From Pseudomonas lijiangensis (GTDB lineage Bacteria; Pseudomonadota; Gammaproteobacteria; Pseudomonadales; Pseudomonadaceae): 64,000 bases of DNA. Location of the stretch: contig NZ_CP076668.1 in NCBI RefSeq assembly GCF_018968705.1, positions 248,001-312,000 of the forward strand, in the 5' to 3' direction. The notes beneath the pieces are model-generated. The model saw only the letters and a program-made list of their open reading frames with translations, did no database searches and was not told the origin of the DNA. Shown one piece after another: positions 53,006-61,190 of this stretch (positions within the stretch are counted from its first letter, which is position 1; each line of letters begins with the position of its first letter). The translations under genes and the position numbers were made by a program.

Positions 53006-54658
53006 ATGAAAACTGCTAAATTCTACATACCGCTTTTACTTGTTGAAAGCTACCTGCTCTTCACGCTGTGGCTGTTCTTTTTCGGCCCGGTAATCTGGCC
53101 CGTCGAAAATAAAAAAGAGTTCCTCTTTGTCGTATCTCTGTATCACGCGTTCTTTATCGCCGGGTATCTTCTGTCCTGCCGTTTCTCGCTGAAACAGCCG
53201 TCCAGGGCTGTTGAACCGAACGGTGATAATCTGTTCTTGAGATATTACTGGATTATTATCGTCTTCGCTTTCATTGCGATGGTCATCCTTCATCGCAATA
53301 CGACGCTGTCCAGATCATATTTCCCCACCGGTTTTTTCTCGGAGTTACTGAAGGGGTTATTGGCACCTGCTGAGGTGAGGAGTTTTTATGCTTCGGCTGC
53401 CTCAAGAGAAGGGTTTTCCGGGAATGCCTATGTAACAGGGATGCTCCTGTTTTTCGGAGTGTTCAAGTACGTCCTGTTACCGGGCCTGGTGTTCTTCTGG
53501 GACCGGCTGAGTACCACGCGCAAACTTGTGGGTTTTCTGGTGGTCATGCTTCCGTTGTGTACAGGCATTATCTCCAGTCTGAGCGCAATCAATTTCTATT
53601 ACCTTTTCGTGGTGTCGGTTTGCCTGTTTGGTGTTGTGATTTCGAACAAGTCTGCCGGATTTTTTGTCGAGCTCGGACGGCGCAAGACCTTTCTGTTCTT
53701 TCTGGTCTTTATATTCCTGTTCTCGTTCTGGCAGTTTTATAGTGTCAAATCCGGAGTATCGCCTTACAAGGTTTTCTTTGAAGACGAAAAGCCAATTTCG
53801 TTCAGCTACTTGAATGAAACAGGAAGTGTGTTCAAAAGCGATCTTGCTCCGGCTGAGAAAGCCAAGGATGCAGATTCGTCTGTGAAGGACCCGGCTCCAG
53901 CCGTACCGGAAAGCGTCGATATTACTGTGCGGCCTGCCAAGACCAATGTTGTGGCCTTGCCTGCGACGGTTGATAACAAGGTTGCTGCTGCGAAGAGCAA
54001 TACAGCACCTTCGCCTGCAAAGACGGTGACTCCGGAGTTGCCTGCGAAGATCGAAACTGCAGCCTTGCCAGAGATTGCCAAAGTGGCAGATGTGCCTGCC
54101 CAGGTTGCAGTCGCAGTCGTACCTGAGAAGTCCAACCTTACCGACTTTTATGAGAAGCTGACCGTCTATCTGGTTCAGGGCTACCAGGGCGTATCCATTG
54201 CGCTTGGAGAGAAATTCGATAGCTCATATGGCATCGGGCATTCGGTATTCCTGCAGCGGGTTTTTGCCGAGCACCTTGGCATTGATGTAAGAGACAGAAC
54301 GTTCCAGCGCAAAATTACCGCACGGTGGGACGAGAATGTTTACTGGCATTCGTTCTACAGCTACATGGCAAATGATGTCGGCTTCTTTGGTGTGTCGATT
54401 GTCATGTTGATCCTGGGCTGGTATTTCGCAAACGTTTACCTTGCCGTGGTCAATGATGATGACTTCTTTGCGAAGATGCTGCTGCCGTTATTTGCCATCA
54501 TGTTCCTGTATATCCCGGCGAATAATCAGATTTTCAGCTTTCTGGAAACCATGATTTCGTTCTGGATACTCACGGCGCTCTATATTTTTCACAGGCGCCG
54601 TACCGCTGTCCGGCATGCTCAAGGCTTCACTGAAGTGAGCGCGGCCCAGCAAGTCTAG
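53006..54658 (+). CDS. Wzy-like O-antigen polymerase with an Ala/Pro-rich insert
   Basis: 550 residues with about 10 predicted membrane helices and little sequence conservation, as expected for Wzy. N-terminal helices run from about 5 to 260 (for example LLLVESYLLFTLWLFFFGPV); the C-terminal helices include FGVSIVMLILGWYFANVYLA. Between them, residues about 280-377 are a low-complexity segment rich in Ala, Pro, Val and Lys with imperfect PAK/LPA repeats (PAKTNVVALPATVDNKVAAA, SPAKTVTPELPAKIETAALP). The rest of the loop (WDENVYWHSFYSYMANDVGF) is ordinary for a polymerase. Last gene of the cluster; identity as polymerase is inferred from topology and context. Confidence 0.72.
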   Translation: MKTAKFYIPLLLVESYLLFTLWLFFFGPVIWPVENKKEFLFVVSLYHAFFIAGYLLSCRFSLKQPSRAVEPNGDNLFLRYYWIIIVFAFIAMVILHRNTTLSRSYFPTGFFSELLKGLLAPAEVRSFYASAASREGFSGNAYVTGMLLFFGVFKYVLLPGLVFFWDRLSTTRKLVGFLVVMLPLCTGIISSLSAINFYYLFVVSVCLFGVVISNKSAGFFVELGRRKTFLFFLVFIFLFSFWQFYSVKSGVSPYKVFFEDEKPISFSYLNETGSVFKSDLAPAEKAKDADSSVKDPAPAVPESVDITVRPAKTNVVALPATVDNKVAAAKSNTAPSPAKTVTPELPAKIETAALPEIAKVADVPAQVAVAVVPEKSNLTDFYEKLTVYLVQGYQGVSIALGEKFDSSYGIGHSVFLQRVFAEHLGIDVRDRTFQRKITARWDENVYWHSFYSYMANDVGFFGVSIVMLILGWYFANVYLAVVNDDDFFAKMLLPLFAIMFLYIPANNQIFSFLETMISFWILTALYIFHRRRTAVRHAQGFTEVSAAQQV

Positions 54659-54677
54659 AGTTCACATCAAGTGACTT

Positions 54678-54707
54678 CATACCCCACCGGTTTCAAGGTG
54701 GGGTATG
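54678..54707 (+). terminator. Hairpin after the polysaccharide cluster
   Basis: Stem CATACCCCACC/GGTGGGGTATG, perfect over 11 bp with an 8-nt loop, 19 bp after the polymerase stop. Only a weak T-rich tail follows. Confidence 0.75.
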
Positions 54708-54815
54708 CGCTTGCAAATCACGAGCAGGAAAACAGTCCGTCAGCCTGGGCGGTGATTGAGGTGCAAGAGAGTTTTCGGCTGAAGCGACAACCCTTGGGAC
54801 CAAGGGAAAGGAAGA

Positions 54816-54892
54816 TGGCGCACTCGGCGGGATTCGAACCCACGACCCCTGCCTTCGGAGGGCAGTACTCTATCCAGCTGAGCTACGAGTGC
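54816..54892 (-). tRNA. tRNA-Arg (anticodon CCG)
   Basis: 77 nt on the minus strand. Acceptor arms GCACTCG/CGAGTGC, D-loop with AGCTCAGCTGGATAGAG, anticodon arm CTGCC-CTCCGAA-GGCAG with CCG at 34-36 (reads CGG), T-arm GGGTTCGAATCCC, and encoded CCA. It separates the polysaccharide cluster from the RebB-like gene; tRNA genes are common insertion points. Confidence 0.97.
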
Positions 54893-55069
54893 AACGCGGG
54901 CGCCATGATACTCATCTGACGGGCGGGCGTCCATGCTGGCTTTAGCTTCTGGCGGGAAATCGCGACTTTTGCTTCTGTGGTTTCACATCTATGCTCTTTT
55001 GGCGACCCGGGGTGTAATGCGCCACGTGGTGAAGGCCCTGATGTGGCAGCGGTTTCCCAGGAGATGTCC

Positions 55070-55387
55070 ATGCCCGACTCAATCGTCAATTCGCAGATTA
55101 CCGATGCTGTCACCCAAGCCAACGTCAAGGTGCTGGGCGAGTCTCCGCCCATGGCCATGAGCACTCTGTATCAATCCATGTCCCAGGCAACGGCGATTCT
55201 GTTTCAGAACGCCGTGTCCGCGCAGCAGCAACAGAACACCCTGTCTCAGGCTGCTGCCAATCAGGGGATCATGCAGATCTATAACGTCGACACCACTGGC
55301 GCTGCCAAGGCGACCGAGGCTGTTGGCCAGTCCGGGGCGCCTGACAACCTTGCAAGCCTGCTGACGGTGCTCAAGAGCTTCCAATAG
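55070..55387 (+). CDS. RebB family (R-body/killing trait) protein, orphan
   Basis: 105 residues from the ATG at 55070, AGGAG 7 nt before it. Segments PDSIVNSQITDAVTQANVKV (about 2-21) and ESPPMAMSTLYQSMSQATAI (about 25-44), then LFQNAVSAQQQQNTLSQAA, match the Killing trait/RebB family, whose members build the coiled ribbons of R-bodies in Caedibacter and are widespread in free-living Proteobacteria. No other reb gene or regulator is next to it. Flanked by tRNA-Arg and gabD. Function here unknown. Confidence 0.85.
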   Translation: MPDSIVNSQITDAVTQANVKVLGESPPMAMSTLYQSMSQATAILFQNAVSAQQQQNTLSQAAANQGIMQIYNVDTTGAAKATEAVGQSGAPDNLASLLTVLKSFQ

Positions 55388-55413
55388 CCAGGGACGTTCC
55401 TCTTTCCGTTGTC

Positions 55414-55439
55414 AGCCTGTTCTTTTTTTTGAACAGGCT
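55414..55439. terminator. Hairpin after the RebB-like gene
   Basis: Perfect 9-bp stem AGCCTGTTC/GAACAGGCT with an eight-T loop, 26 bp after the stop codon. It separates the gene from gabD. Confidence 0.7.
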
Positions 55440-55629
55440 ATTGTCCTTTATCCCGGCAGTCCCTAGGATTCGTTTGAGATTTCAAACGCTCTTGTTCGGT
55501 CTTCCCGTTTTTTCGCGATGTGCGTCGCTGGGACCGATGGAATGTTTTCCTGGCGATGGCTTCCAAATGAGGCACATCGATATTCATTTGTTCGCTCCGC
55601 CCTTGTGCGGTGCTGTTTAGGAGGCCGAC

Positions 55630-57072
55630 ATGCAGCTCAAAGATTCCAAACTGTTCCGCCAGCAAGCCTATATCAACGGCCAGTGGCTGGATGCGGACGG
55701 TGGTCAGACGATCAAGGTCAACAACCCTGCAACCAATGAGATCCTCGGTACAGTGCCAAAGATGGGTGCTGCTGAAACCCGTCGTGCTATCGAAGCTGCC
55801 GACAAGGCGCTGCCGGCCTGGCGTGCTCTGACCGCCAAGGAGCGTGGCAACAAGCTGCGCCGCTGGTTCGAGCTGATGATCGAGAACCAGGATGACCTGG
55901 GCCGTCTGATGACGCTGGAGCAAGGTAAGCCACTGGCCGAGGCCAAGGGCGAGATTGCTTATGCAGCTTCCTTTATCGAGTGGTTTGCCGAAGAAGCCAA
56001 GCGTGTCTATGGCGACGTGATTCCGGGCCATCAGCCGGACAAGCGCCTGATCGTGCTCAAGCAGCCGATTGGCGTAACTGCGGCCATCACTCCGTGGAAC
56101 TTCCCGGCAGCGATGATCACCCGCAAGGCCGGTCCTGCACTGGCTGCCGGTTGCACCATGGTGCTCAAGCCCGCTTCGCAAACCCCTTATTCTGCTTTGG
56201 CCCTTGCTGAGCTGGCCGAACGTGCTGGCATCCCGGCTGGCGTGTTCAGCGTGGTGACGGGCAGCGCTGGCGACATCGGCAGCGAACTGACCGGCAACCC
56301 GATCGTGCGCAAGCTGTCCTTTACCGGCTCGACCGAAATCGGTCGCCAGTTGATGGCTGAATGCGCGCAGGACATCAAGAAGGTGTCGCTGGAGCTGGGC
56401 GGTAACGCGCCTTTCATCGTGTTCGACGATGCCGACCTGGACAAGGCAGTCGATGGCGCGATCATCTCCAAGTACCGCAACAACGGCCAGACCTGCGTCT
56501 GCGCCAACCGTATCTATGTGCAGGACGCCGTTTACGATGCGTTCGCCGAGAAACTTCAGGCTGCGGTTGCCAAGCTCAAGATCGGTAATGGTCTGGAAGA
56601 GGGCATTACCACCGGCCCGCTGATCGACGAGAAGGCCGTTGCCAAGGTTAAAGAACATATTGCCGATGCTGTCGGCAAAGGCGCGAAAGTTCTGTTCGGC
56701 GGCAATAGCCTGGAAGGGACCTTCTTTGAGCCGACCATTCTGGTCAATGTGCCCAAGGATGCCGCGGTGGCGAAGGAAGAAACCTTCGGTCCTCTGGCGC
56801 CGCTGTTCCGCTTCAAGGACGAGGCCGAAGTGATTGCAATGGCCAACGATACCGAGTTCGGCCTGGCTTCTTACTTCTATGCCCAGAACATGAGCCGCGT
56901 GTTCCGTGTAGCCGAAGCGCTGGAGTACGGCATGGTGGGTATCAACACCGGCCTGATCTCCAACGAGCTGGCTCCGTTCGGTGGCATCAAGTCTTCGGGC
57001 CTGGGCCGCGAAGGCTCCAAGTACGGCATCGAAGACTACCTGGAAATCAAATACCTGTGCCTGAGCGTTTGA
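55630..57072 (+). CDS. gabD: Succinate-semialdehyde dehydrogenase (NADP+)
   Basis: 480 residues. Oxidises succinic semialdehyde made by GabT to succinate. Aldehyde-dehydrogenase motifs: ITPWNFPAAMITRKAGPALA (about 151-170), FTGSTEIGRQLM, the catalytic Glu in VSLELGGNAPFIVFDDAD (about 253-270) and catalytic Cys in NNGQTCVCANRIYV (about 284-297). AGGAGG lies 7 nt before the ATG. Operon with gabT, 120 bp downstream. Confidence 0.97.
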   Translation: MQLKDSKLFRQQAYINGQWLDADGGQTIKVNNPATNEILGTVPKMGAAETRRAIEAADKALPAWRALTAKERGNKLRRWFELMIENQDDLGRLMTLEQGKPLAEAKGEIAYAASFIEWFAEEAKRVYGDVIPGHQPDKRLIVLKQPIGVTAAITPWNFPAAMITRKAGPALAAGCTMVLKPASQTPYSALALAELAERAGIPAGVFSVVTGSAGDIGSELTGNPIVRKLSFTGSTEIGRQLMAECAQDIKKVSLELGGNAPFIVFDDADLDKAVDGAIISKYRNNGQTCVCANRIYVQDAVYDAFAEKLQAAVAKLKIGNGLEEGITTGPLIDEKAVAKVKEHIADAVGKGAKVLFGGNSLEGTFFEPTILVNVPKDAAVAKEETFGPLAPLFRFKDEAEVIAMANDTEFGLASYFYAQNMSRVFRVAEALEYGMVGINTGLISNELAPFGGIKSSGLGREGSKYGIEDYLEIKYLCLSV

Positions 57073-57192
57073 CGCAGCGGGCTTGACCGGTAGCCGGGCG
57101 TTGCAGCAGTCGATCATCGTATGCTGCTGCAACCCACCCCGGCTGCTTAATCCTTGAACTACGCCGACCGATGAGCGGCGAATGAGGAATAC

Positions 57193-58473
57193 ATGAGCAA
57201 TACAAACGAATCCTTGATGCAACGCCGCCAGAACGCTGTCCCACGTGGCGTTGGTCAGATCCACCCGATCTTTGCCGCCTCGGCAAAGAACGCCACCGTT
57301 ACCGACGTCGAAGGTCGTGAGTTCATCGACTTCGCGGGCGGTATCGCGGTACTGAACACCGGTCACCTGCACCCGAAAATCATCGCCGCCGTGCAAGAGC
57401 AGTTGACCAAGCTGTCTCACACCTGCTTCCAGGTACTGGCTTACGAGCCGTATGTAGAACTGTGCGAAAAAATCAACGCACGGGTTCCTGGTGATTTCGC
57501 CAAGAAAACCCTGCTGGTGACCACAGGCTCCGAAGCCGTGGAAAACGCCGTCAAGATCGCTCGTGCAGCGACTGGCCGGGCAGGCGTGATTGCCTTCACC
57601 GGTGCCTATCACGGCCGTACCATGATGACCCTGGGTCTGACCGGTAAAGTCGTGCCTTACTCGGCCGGCATGGGCCTGATGCCGGGCGGTGTGTTCCGCG
57701 CCCTTTACCCGTGCGAGCTGCATGGCGTGAGCGTTGATGACTCCATTGCCAGCATCGAGCGCATTTTCAAGAACGATGCAGAGCCCAAGGATATTGCCGC
57801 CATCATCATCGAGCCTGTGCAGGGCGAAGGTGGTTTCTATGTGGCGCCAAAGGCGTTCATGCTGCGTCTGCGTGAGCTGTGTGACAAGCACGGCATTCTG
57901 CTGATCGCTGACGAAGTGCAGACCGGCGCTGGCCGTACCGGCACCTTCTTCGCCATGGAGCAGATGGGCGTTGCTGCCGATCTGACCACCTTTGCCAAGT
58001 CCATCGCAGGCGGTTTCCCGCTGGCGGGCGTCTGCGGCAAGGCCGAGTACATGGATGCCATCGCTCCAGGCGGTCTGGGCGGTACTTATGCCGGCAGCCC
58101 GGTTGCCTGTGCCGCGGCCCTGGCTGTTCTGGAAGTGTTTGAAGAAGAAAACCTGCTGGCGCGCTGCAACACCGTGGGCGAGCACCTGGTTTCCGGCCTG
58201 AAAGCCATCCAGGCGAAATACCCGGTCATCGGCGAAGTTCGTGCCCTGGGCGCAATGATCGCTGTCGAGCTTTTTGAAGACGGTGACAGCCACAAGCCAA
58301 ACGCTGCCGCTGTCGCTCAGGTTGTGGCCAAGGCACGTGACAAGGGGCTGATCCTGTTGTCGTGCGGTACTTATGGCAACGTCCTGCGCGTCCTGGTGCC
58401 TCTGACGGCCGAGGATGAGCTGCTGAACAAAGGTCTGGCTATTCTGGAAGAGTGCTTCGCAGAGCTGGCCTGA
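57193..58473 (+). CDS. gabT: 4-aminobutyrate aminotransferase
   Basis: 426 residues. Class III PLP enzyme moving the amino group of GABA to 2-oxoglutarate. Motifs: FAGGIAVLNTGHLHPKIIAA (about 42-61), [20 protein letters not shown] (about 104-123), [16 protein letters not shown] and the PLP lysine in TTFAKSIAGGFPLAGV (about 262-277). Start MSNTNESLMQRRQNAVPRGV is the usual Pseudomonas GabT start. Operon with gabD; GABA is abundant in plant apoplast. A strong terminator follows. Confidence 0.97.
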   Translation: MSNTNESLMQRRQNAVPRGVGQIHPIFAASAKNATVTDVEGREFIDFAGGIAVLNTGHLHPKIIAAVQEQLTKLSHTCFQVLAYEPYVELCEKINARVPGDFAKKTLLVTTGSEAVENAVKIARAATGRAGVIAFTGAYHGRTMMTLGLTGKVVPYSAGMGLMPGGVFRALYPCELHGVSVDDSIASIERIFKNDAEPKDIAAIIIEPVQGEGGFYVAPKAFMLRLRELCDKHGILLIADEVQTGAGRTGTFFAMEQMGVAADLTTFAKSIAGGFPLAGVCGKAEYMDAIAPGGLGGTYAGSPVACAAALAVLEVFEEENLLARCNTVGEHLVSGLKAIQAKYPVIGEVRALGAMIAVELFEDGDSHKPNAAAVAQVVAKARDKGLILLSCGTYGNVLRVLVPLTAEDELLNKGLAILEECFAELA

Positions 58474-58517
58474 AAAAGTGCGGTTACAGATTGAGTGATT
58501 TGTGACCAGACAGACAG

Positions 58518-58545
58518 AAAAAACCCTGCCTCGGCAGGGTTTTTT
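58518..58545. terminator. Rho-independent terminator after gabT
   Basis: AAAAAACCCTGCC, TC(G), GGCAGGGTTTTTT: a perfect GC stem with A-run and T-run, 45 bp after the gabT stop. Confidence 0.92.
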
Positions 58546-58633
58546 CGTCTTGAGAACAGGATTTATCGCTTACAGCTATATATCCGGACGAAGGCTTTGG
58601 CTAAGGTGGGCGAATCGATGTCGGAGAGTTCTG

Positions 58634-60019
58634 ATGACTGCTGTAGATTTGACTGCGATGCCTCGCGTATTGATTGCTGAATCGGATCCGTGGGTTCGTG
58701 AAACCCTCAGCGATCTGGTGTTGAGCGTGCGGGCTGACGTCGAATTGGAGATGTGCAGCGACGGCAAGCAGGCCGTCGAATGGATCAAGAAACATTTGCC
58801 GGACCTGGTGGTAGCGGCCAGAGAGTTGCCGGTTATTGATGGTTTGAGTCTGCTGCGTGGCATCCGCGCCTTGCGTCGCCAGCCTCCCATTCCCTTTATT
58901 CTGCTCAGCAACCGTAGCGACAGCGCCAGCGTGCGCGAAGTCCTGCCGCTTGCGCCTACGGCTTATCTGACCAAACCCCTGAATACCGAAGGGCTGCGTC
59001 AGCGCCTTGAAGGTCTGTTGCTGGAACGCCGTGCGCCAGTACCGGGTGAAATGCCTGCACTGACGCCAGGGTTGACCCTGACCAAGTTTCTCGAAAAACG
59101 ACGTGATGTGGCCGATGGCGCGCCACTGTTTGTGGATGTCGCCACCGCGCTCAAGCTCAGCCAGAGTGGCGGTAGCATCGACGCGGCCTTGCTTGAGCAG
59201 GAGTTGCGCAACGACCCGCACATTACGGCAGTACTGATTGCGGCCGCCAATAGTGCGGCGCAGCATCTGGGCAAGCCTGTTCAGACCCTTGGGTTGGCCA
59301 TTGGTGTGCTGGGCGCGGTACAGAGCGCAAGTATCGTGGCCGCCCTTGCCAAGAAGCGCATGGCGGTGCTGACAAACGATGCACTGCTGGTCGAAGCCAG
59401 CAAGTTCTGGACAATGTCGCAACGCACAGCTGATTACGCACGGATTCTGGGTGGCATGCTGGAACTCGATGTCGAACGCTGTTTCTGCGCGGGTTTGCTG
59501 CAGTCGTTGGGGGATCTGGCGGTGCTGGGCTGTCTGCAGGAGTGGTTGCTGGCGGGCGGTCATCTGGACGAGGAAGTGATCAGGCAATCTCTGGAGCAAT
59601 ATTCAGCTGCCTACGGCTCAGCCTTGCGCACCCGCTGGCGTCTGCCGCTCGAGCTGCGTGAGCTGATTGCTGCGGTGTATCAGTATAACACCGGCATTTA
59701 TACCCGCGAAGTGCTGGCCATGAACCTCGCCGGGCAGATGGCTCGTCTGGGTGAGCATGAAAGCGTGACGACGCTGGTCAAGACCAAGTCTGCCAAGCTG
59801 CTGAAACTGAGCGTTGGGGACTTGCAGCGTCTGCGCAAGAAGCTCACGGGCGTGACCGACCCAAGCCTGCTGGCGCCGGTGGTGGCTGAAGTGACAGAGG
59901 CTGAACCTGAGCAAGAGGCTGATACGGATCTGCTGGATATTACGTCAGAGCCTGTGGATCCGGGAGTTGCCAGTACGGAAGACCCGGGCGTCGGGATTCA
60001 GGAGTTGCCGAAGGGATGA
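58634..60019 (+). CDS. HDOD-domain protein with degenerate receiver domain
   Basis: 461 residues from the ATG at 58634 (GGAGAG before it). N-terminal receiver-like domain (about 10-130): PRVLIAESDPWVRETLSDLV gives the acidic pocket and PTAYLTKPLN the conserved Lys, but the phosphorylated Asp is replaced by Ala in DLVVAARELPVIDG. The C-terminal HDOD domain (about 165-400) has SQSGGSIDAALLEQELRNDP and LGLAIGVLGAVQSASIVAAL, without the HD pair of active phosphodiesterases. An acidic tail follows (about 418-455). Probably a signalling scaffold. The REP-like palindrome after it separates it from the convergent GGDEF gene. Confidence 0.88.
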   Translation: MTAVDLTAMPRVLIAESDPWVRETLSDLVLSVRADVELEMCSDGKQAVEWIKKHLPDLVVAARELPVIDGLSLLRGIRALRRQPPIPFILLSNRSDSASVREVLPLAPTAYLTKPLNTEGLRQRLEGLLLERRAPVPGEMPALTPGLTLTKFLEKRRDVADGAPLFVDVATALKLSQSGGSIDAALLEQELRNDPHITAVLIAAANSAAQHLGKPVQTLGLAIGVLGAVQSASIVAALAKKRMAVLTNDALLVEASKFWTMSQRTADYARILGGMLELDVERCFCAGLLQSLGDLAVLGCLQEWLLAGGHLDEEVIRQSLEQYSAAYGSALRTRWRLPLELRELIAAVYQYNTGIYTREVLAMNLAGQMARLGEHESVTTLVKTKSAKLLKLSVGDLQRLRKKLTGVTDPSLLAPVVAEVTEAEPEQEADTDLLDITSEPVDPGVASTEDPGVGIQELPKG

Positions 60020-60024
60020 GGTTT

Positions 60025-60048
60025 TTCGCGAATGAATTCATTCGCGAA
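60025..60048. repeat. Perfect 24-bp palindrome between convergent genes
   Basis: TTCGCGAATGAA followed by TTCATTCGCGAA, no loop. It is the outer part of the REP core joined directly to its complement. It lies in the 33-bp gap between convergent genes. Confidence 0.9.
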
Positions 60049-60052
60049 GGCC

Positions 60053-61054
60053 TCACACCAGAACAATCTGATTCTTGCCCTGACGCTTTGCCTGATACAT
60101 CGCCGCATCCGCTCGTGCATACAGCGCTTCCAGGCTGGTGTCTTCCGGGCCCAGATTGGTCAGGCCCTGGCTGGCGGTGATACCGAACGTCGTGCTGTTG
60201 CACTGGAAGCTCTGGCGCTGGATTTCACGTTGCAGGCGCTCGGCGATCTGCATGGCCATCTCAGGGGCGCAGCCCGGAAATACCGCTGCAAACTCTTCCC
60301 CGCCAATACGCCCGAACAGATCACCACGACGTAGCGCCGAGCGGCCGCTTTCGGCGATGCGCTGCAGCACCACATCACCTTCCTGGTGGCCGTAAGTATC
60401 GTTGACCAGTTTGAAGTCATCGACGTCCAGCAGCAGAAAGGCCAATGGTGTGTCGTTGAGCCGTGCCAGCTCGAACTCGCGCTGGGCGCACTCGAAGAAG
60501 TGGCGACGGTTGCTGCTCTGGGTCAGCACGTCGGTGGTGGCCAGGCGCTGCAGTTCGTCTTCGAGGTGTTTTTTCTCGGTGATGTCTTCGGCGATGCCGA
60601 CCACTATCAGGCGCTGGCTCGGATCGGTGCGGTGGCTGACGAAGCATTTGTCGCTCAGCCAGCGGATTTCCCCATCGGCCCGGATGATCCGGTATTCGCG
60701 ATCTTCGATGGAGCCTTTTTCGATGACGTCGCTCAGGCTGCGTTCGGCGTAGTTCAGGTCATCGGGATAGATGCTGTCGCGCCATTCGGCGAAGTCAGCC
60801 AGCAGCAGGCCTGCGGAGCGCCCGAATATCTTCTCGTAGGCAGGGCTGACATAGATCATGCGCTGGGTTTCCCAGTCGAATGCCCACAGTACGGCATTGA
60901 CGCTTACCAGCAATGAACTGAAGAGTTGTTCGCGCTCGCTCAGGCGAGCGACTTCTGCCTGGGCATGCATCAGGGCCAGCAGGGTTTCTGCTGCCGCAGG
61001 CATCTCGGCGATTTGCGTGGCTGTAGGTAGGGCGATTGCTGTCTGCTTTTCCAT
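60053..61054 (-). CDS. Diguanylate cyclase with PAS sensor domain
   Basis: 333 residues from the ATG at 61054. PAS fold at about 45-160 (LLVSVNAVLWAFDWETQRMI, then the PAC part DREYRIIRADGEIRWLSDKC), then a GGDEF domain (about 170-333) with LLLDVDDFKLVNDTYGHQEG (metal Asp) and active site GRIGGEEFAAVFPG. The GGEEF form is catalytically active in the family, so it should make cyclic di-GMP. The usual RxxD inhibitory site is not evident before GGEEF. No membrane segment. Cytoplasmic sensor of an unknown signal. Confidence 0.93.
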   Translation of the reverse strand: MEKQTAIALPTATQIAEMPAAAETLLALMHAQAEVARLSEREQLFSSLLVSVNAVLWAFDWETQRMIYVSPAYEKIFGRSAGLLLADFAEWRDSIYPDDLNYAERSLSDVIEKGSIEDREYRIIRADGEIRWLSDKCFVSHRTDPSQRLIVVGIAEDITEKKHLEDELQRLATTDVLTQSSNRRHFFECAQREFELARLNDTPLAFLLLDVDDFKLVNDTYGHQEGDVVLQRIAESGRSALRRGDLFGRIGGEEFAAVFPGCAPEMAMQIAERLQREIQRQSFQCNSTTFGITASQGLTNLGPEDTSLEALYARADAAMYQAKRQGKNQIVLV

Positions 61055-61190
61055 CGTGCGGCATCTCAAATGACGTGCGGCCAAGGCCGCAGCATCCACC
61101 CAAACGGATTATGGGGAAGCCTTTGAGATTGATTTTCAGGAGGGAAGTTCCGGTATCGGCGCGCCCAGGTGGGCGCGCCGATCAACGGTG

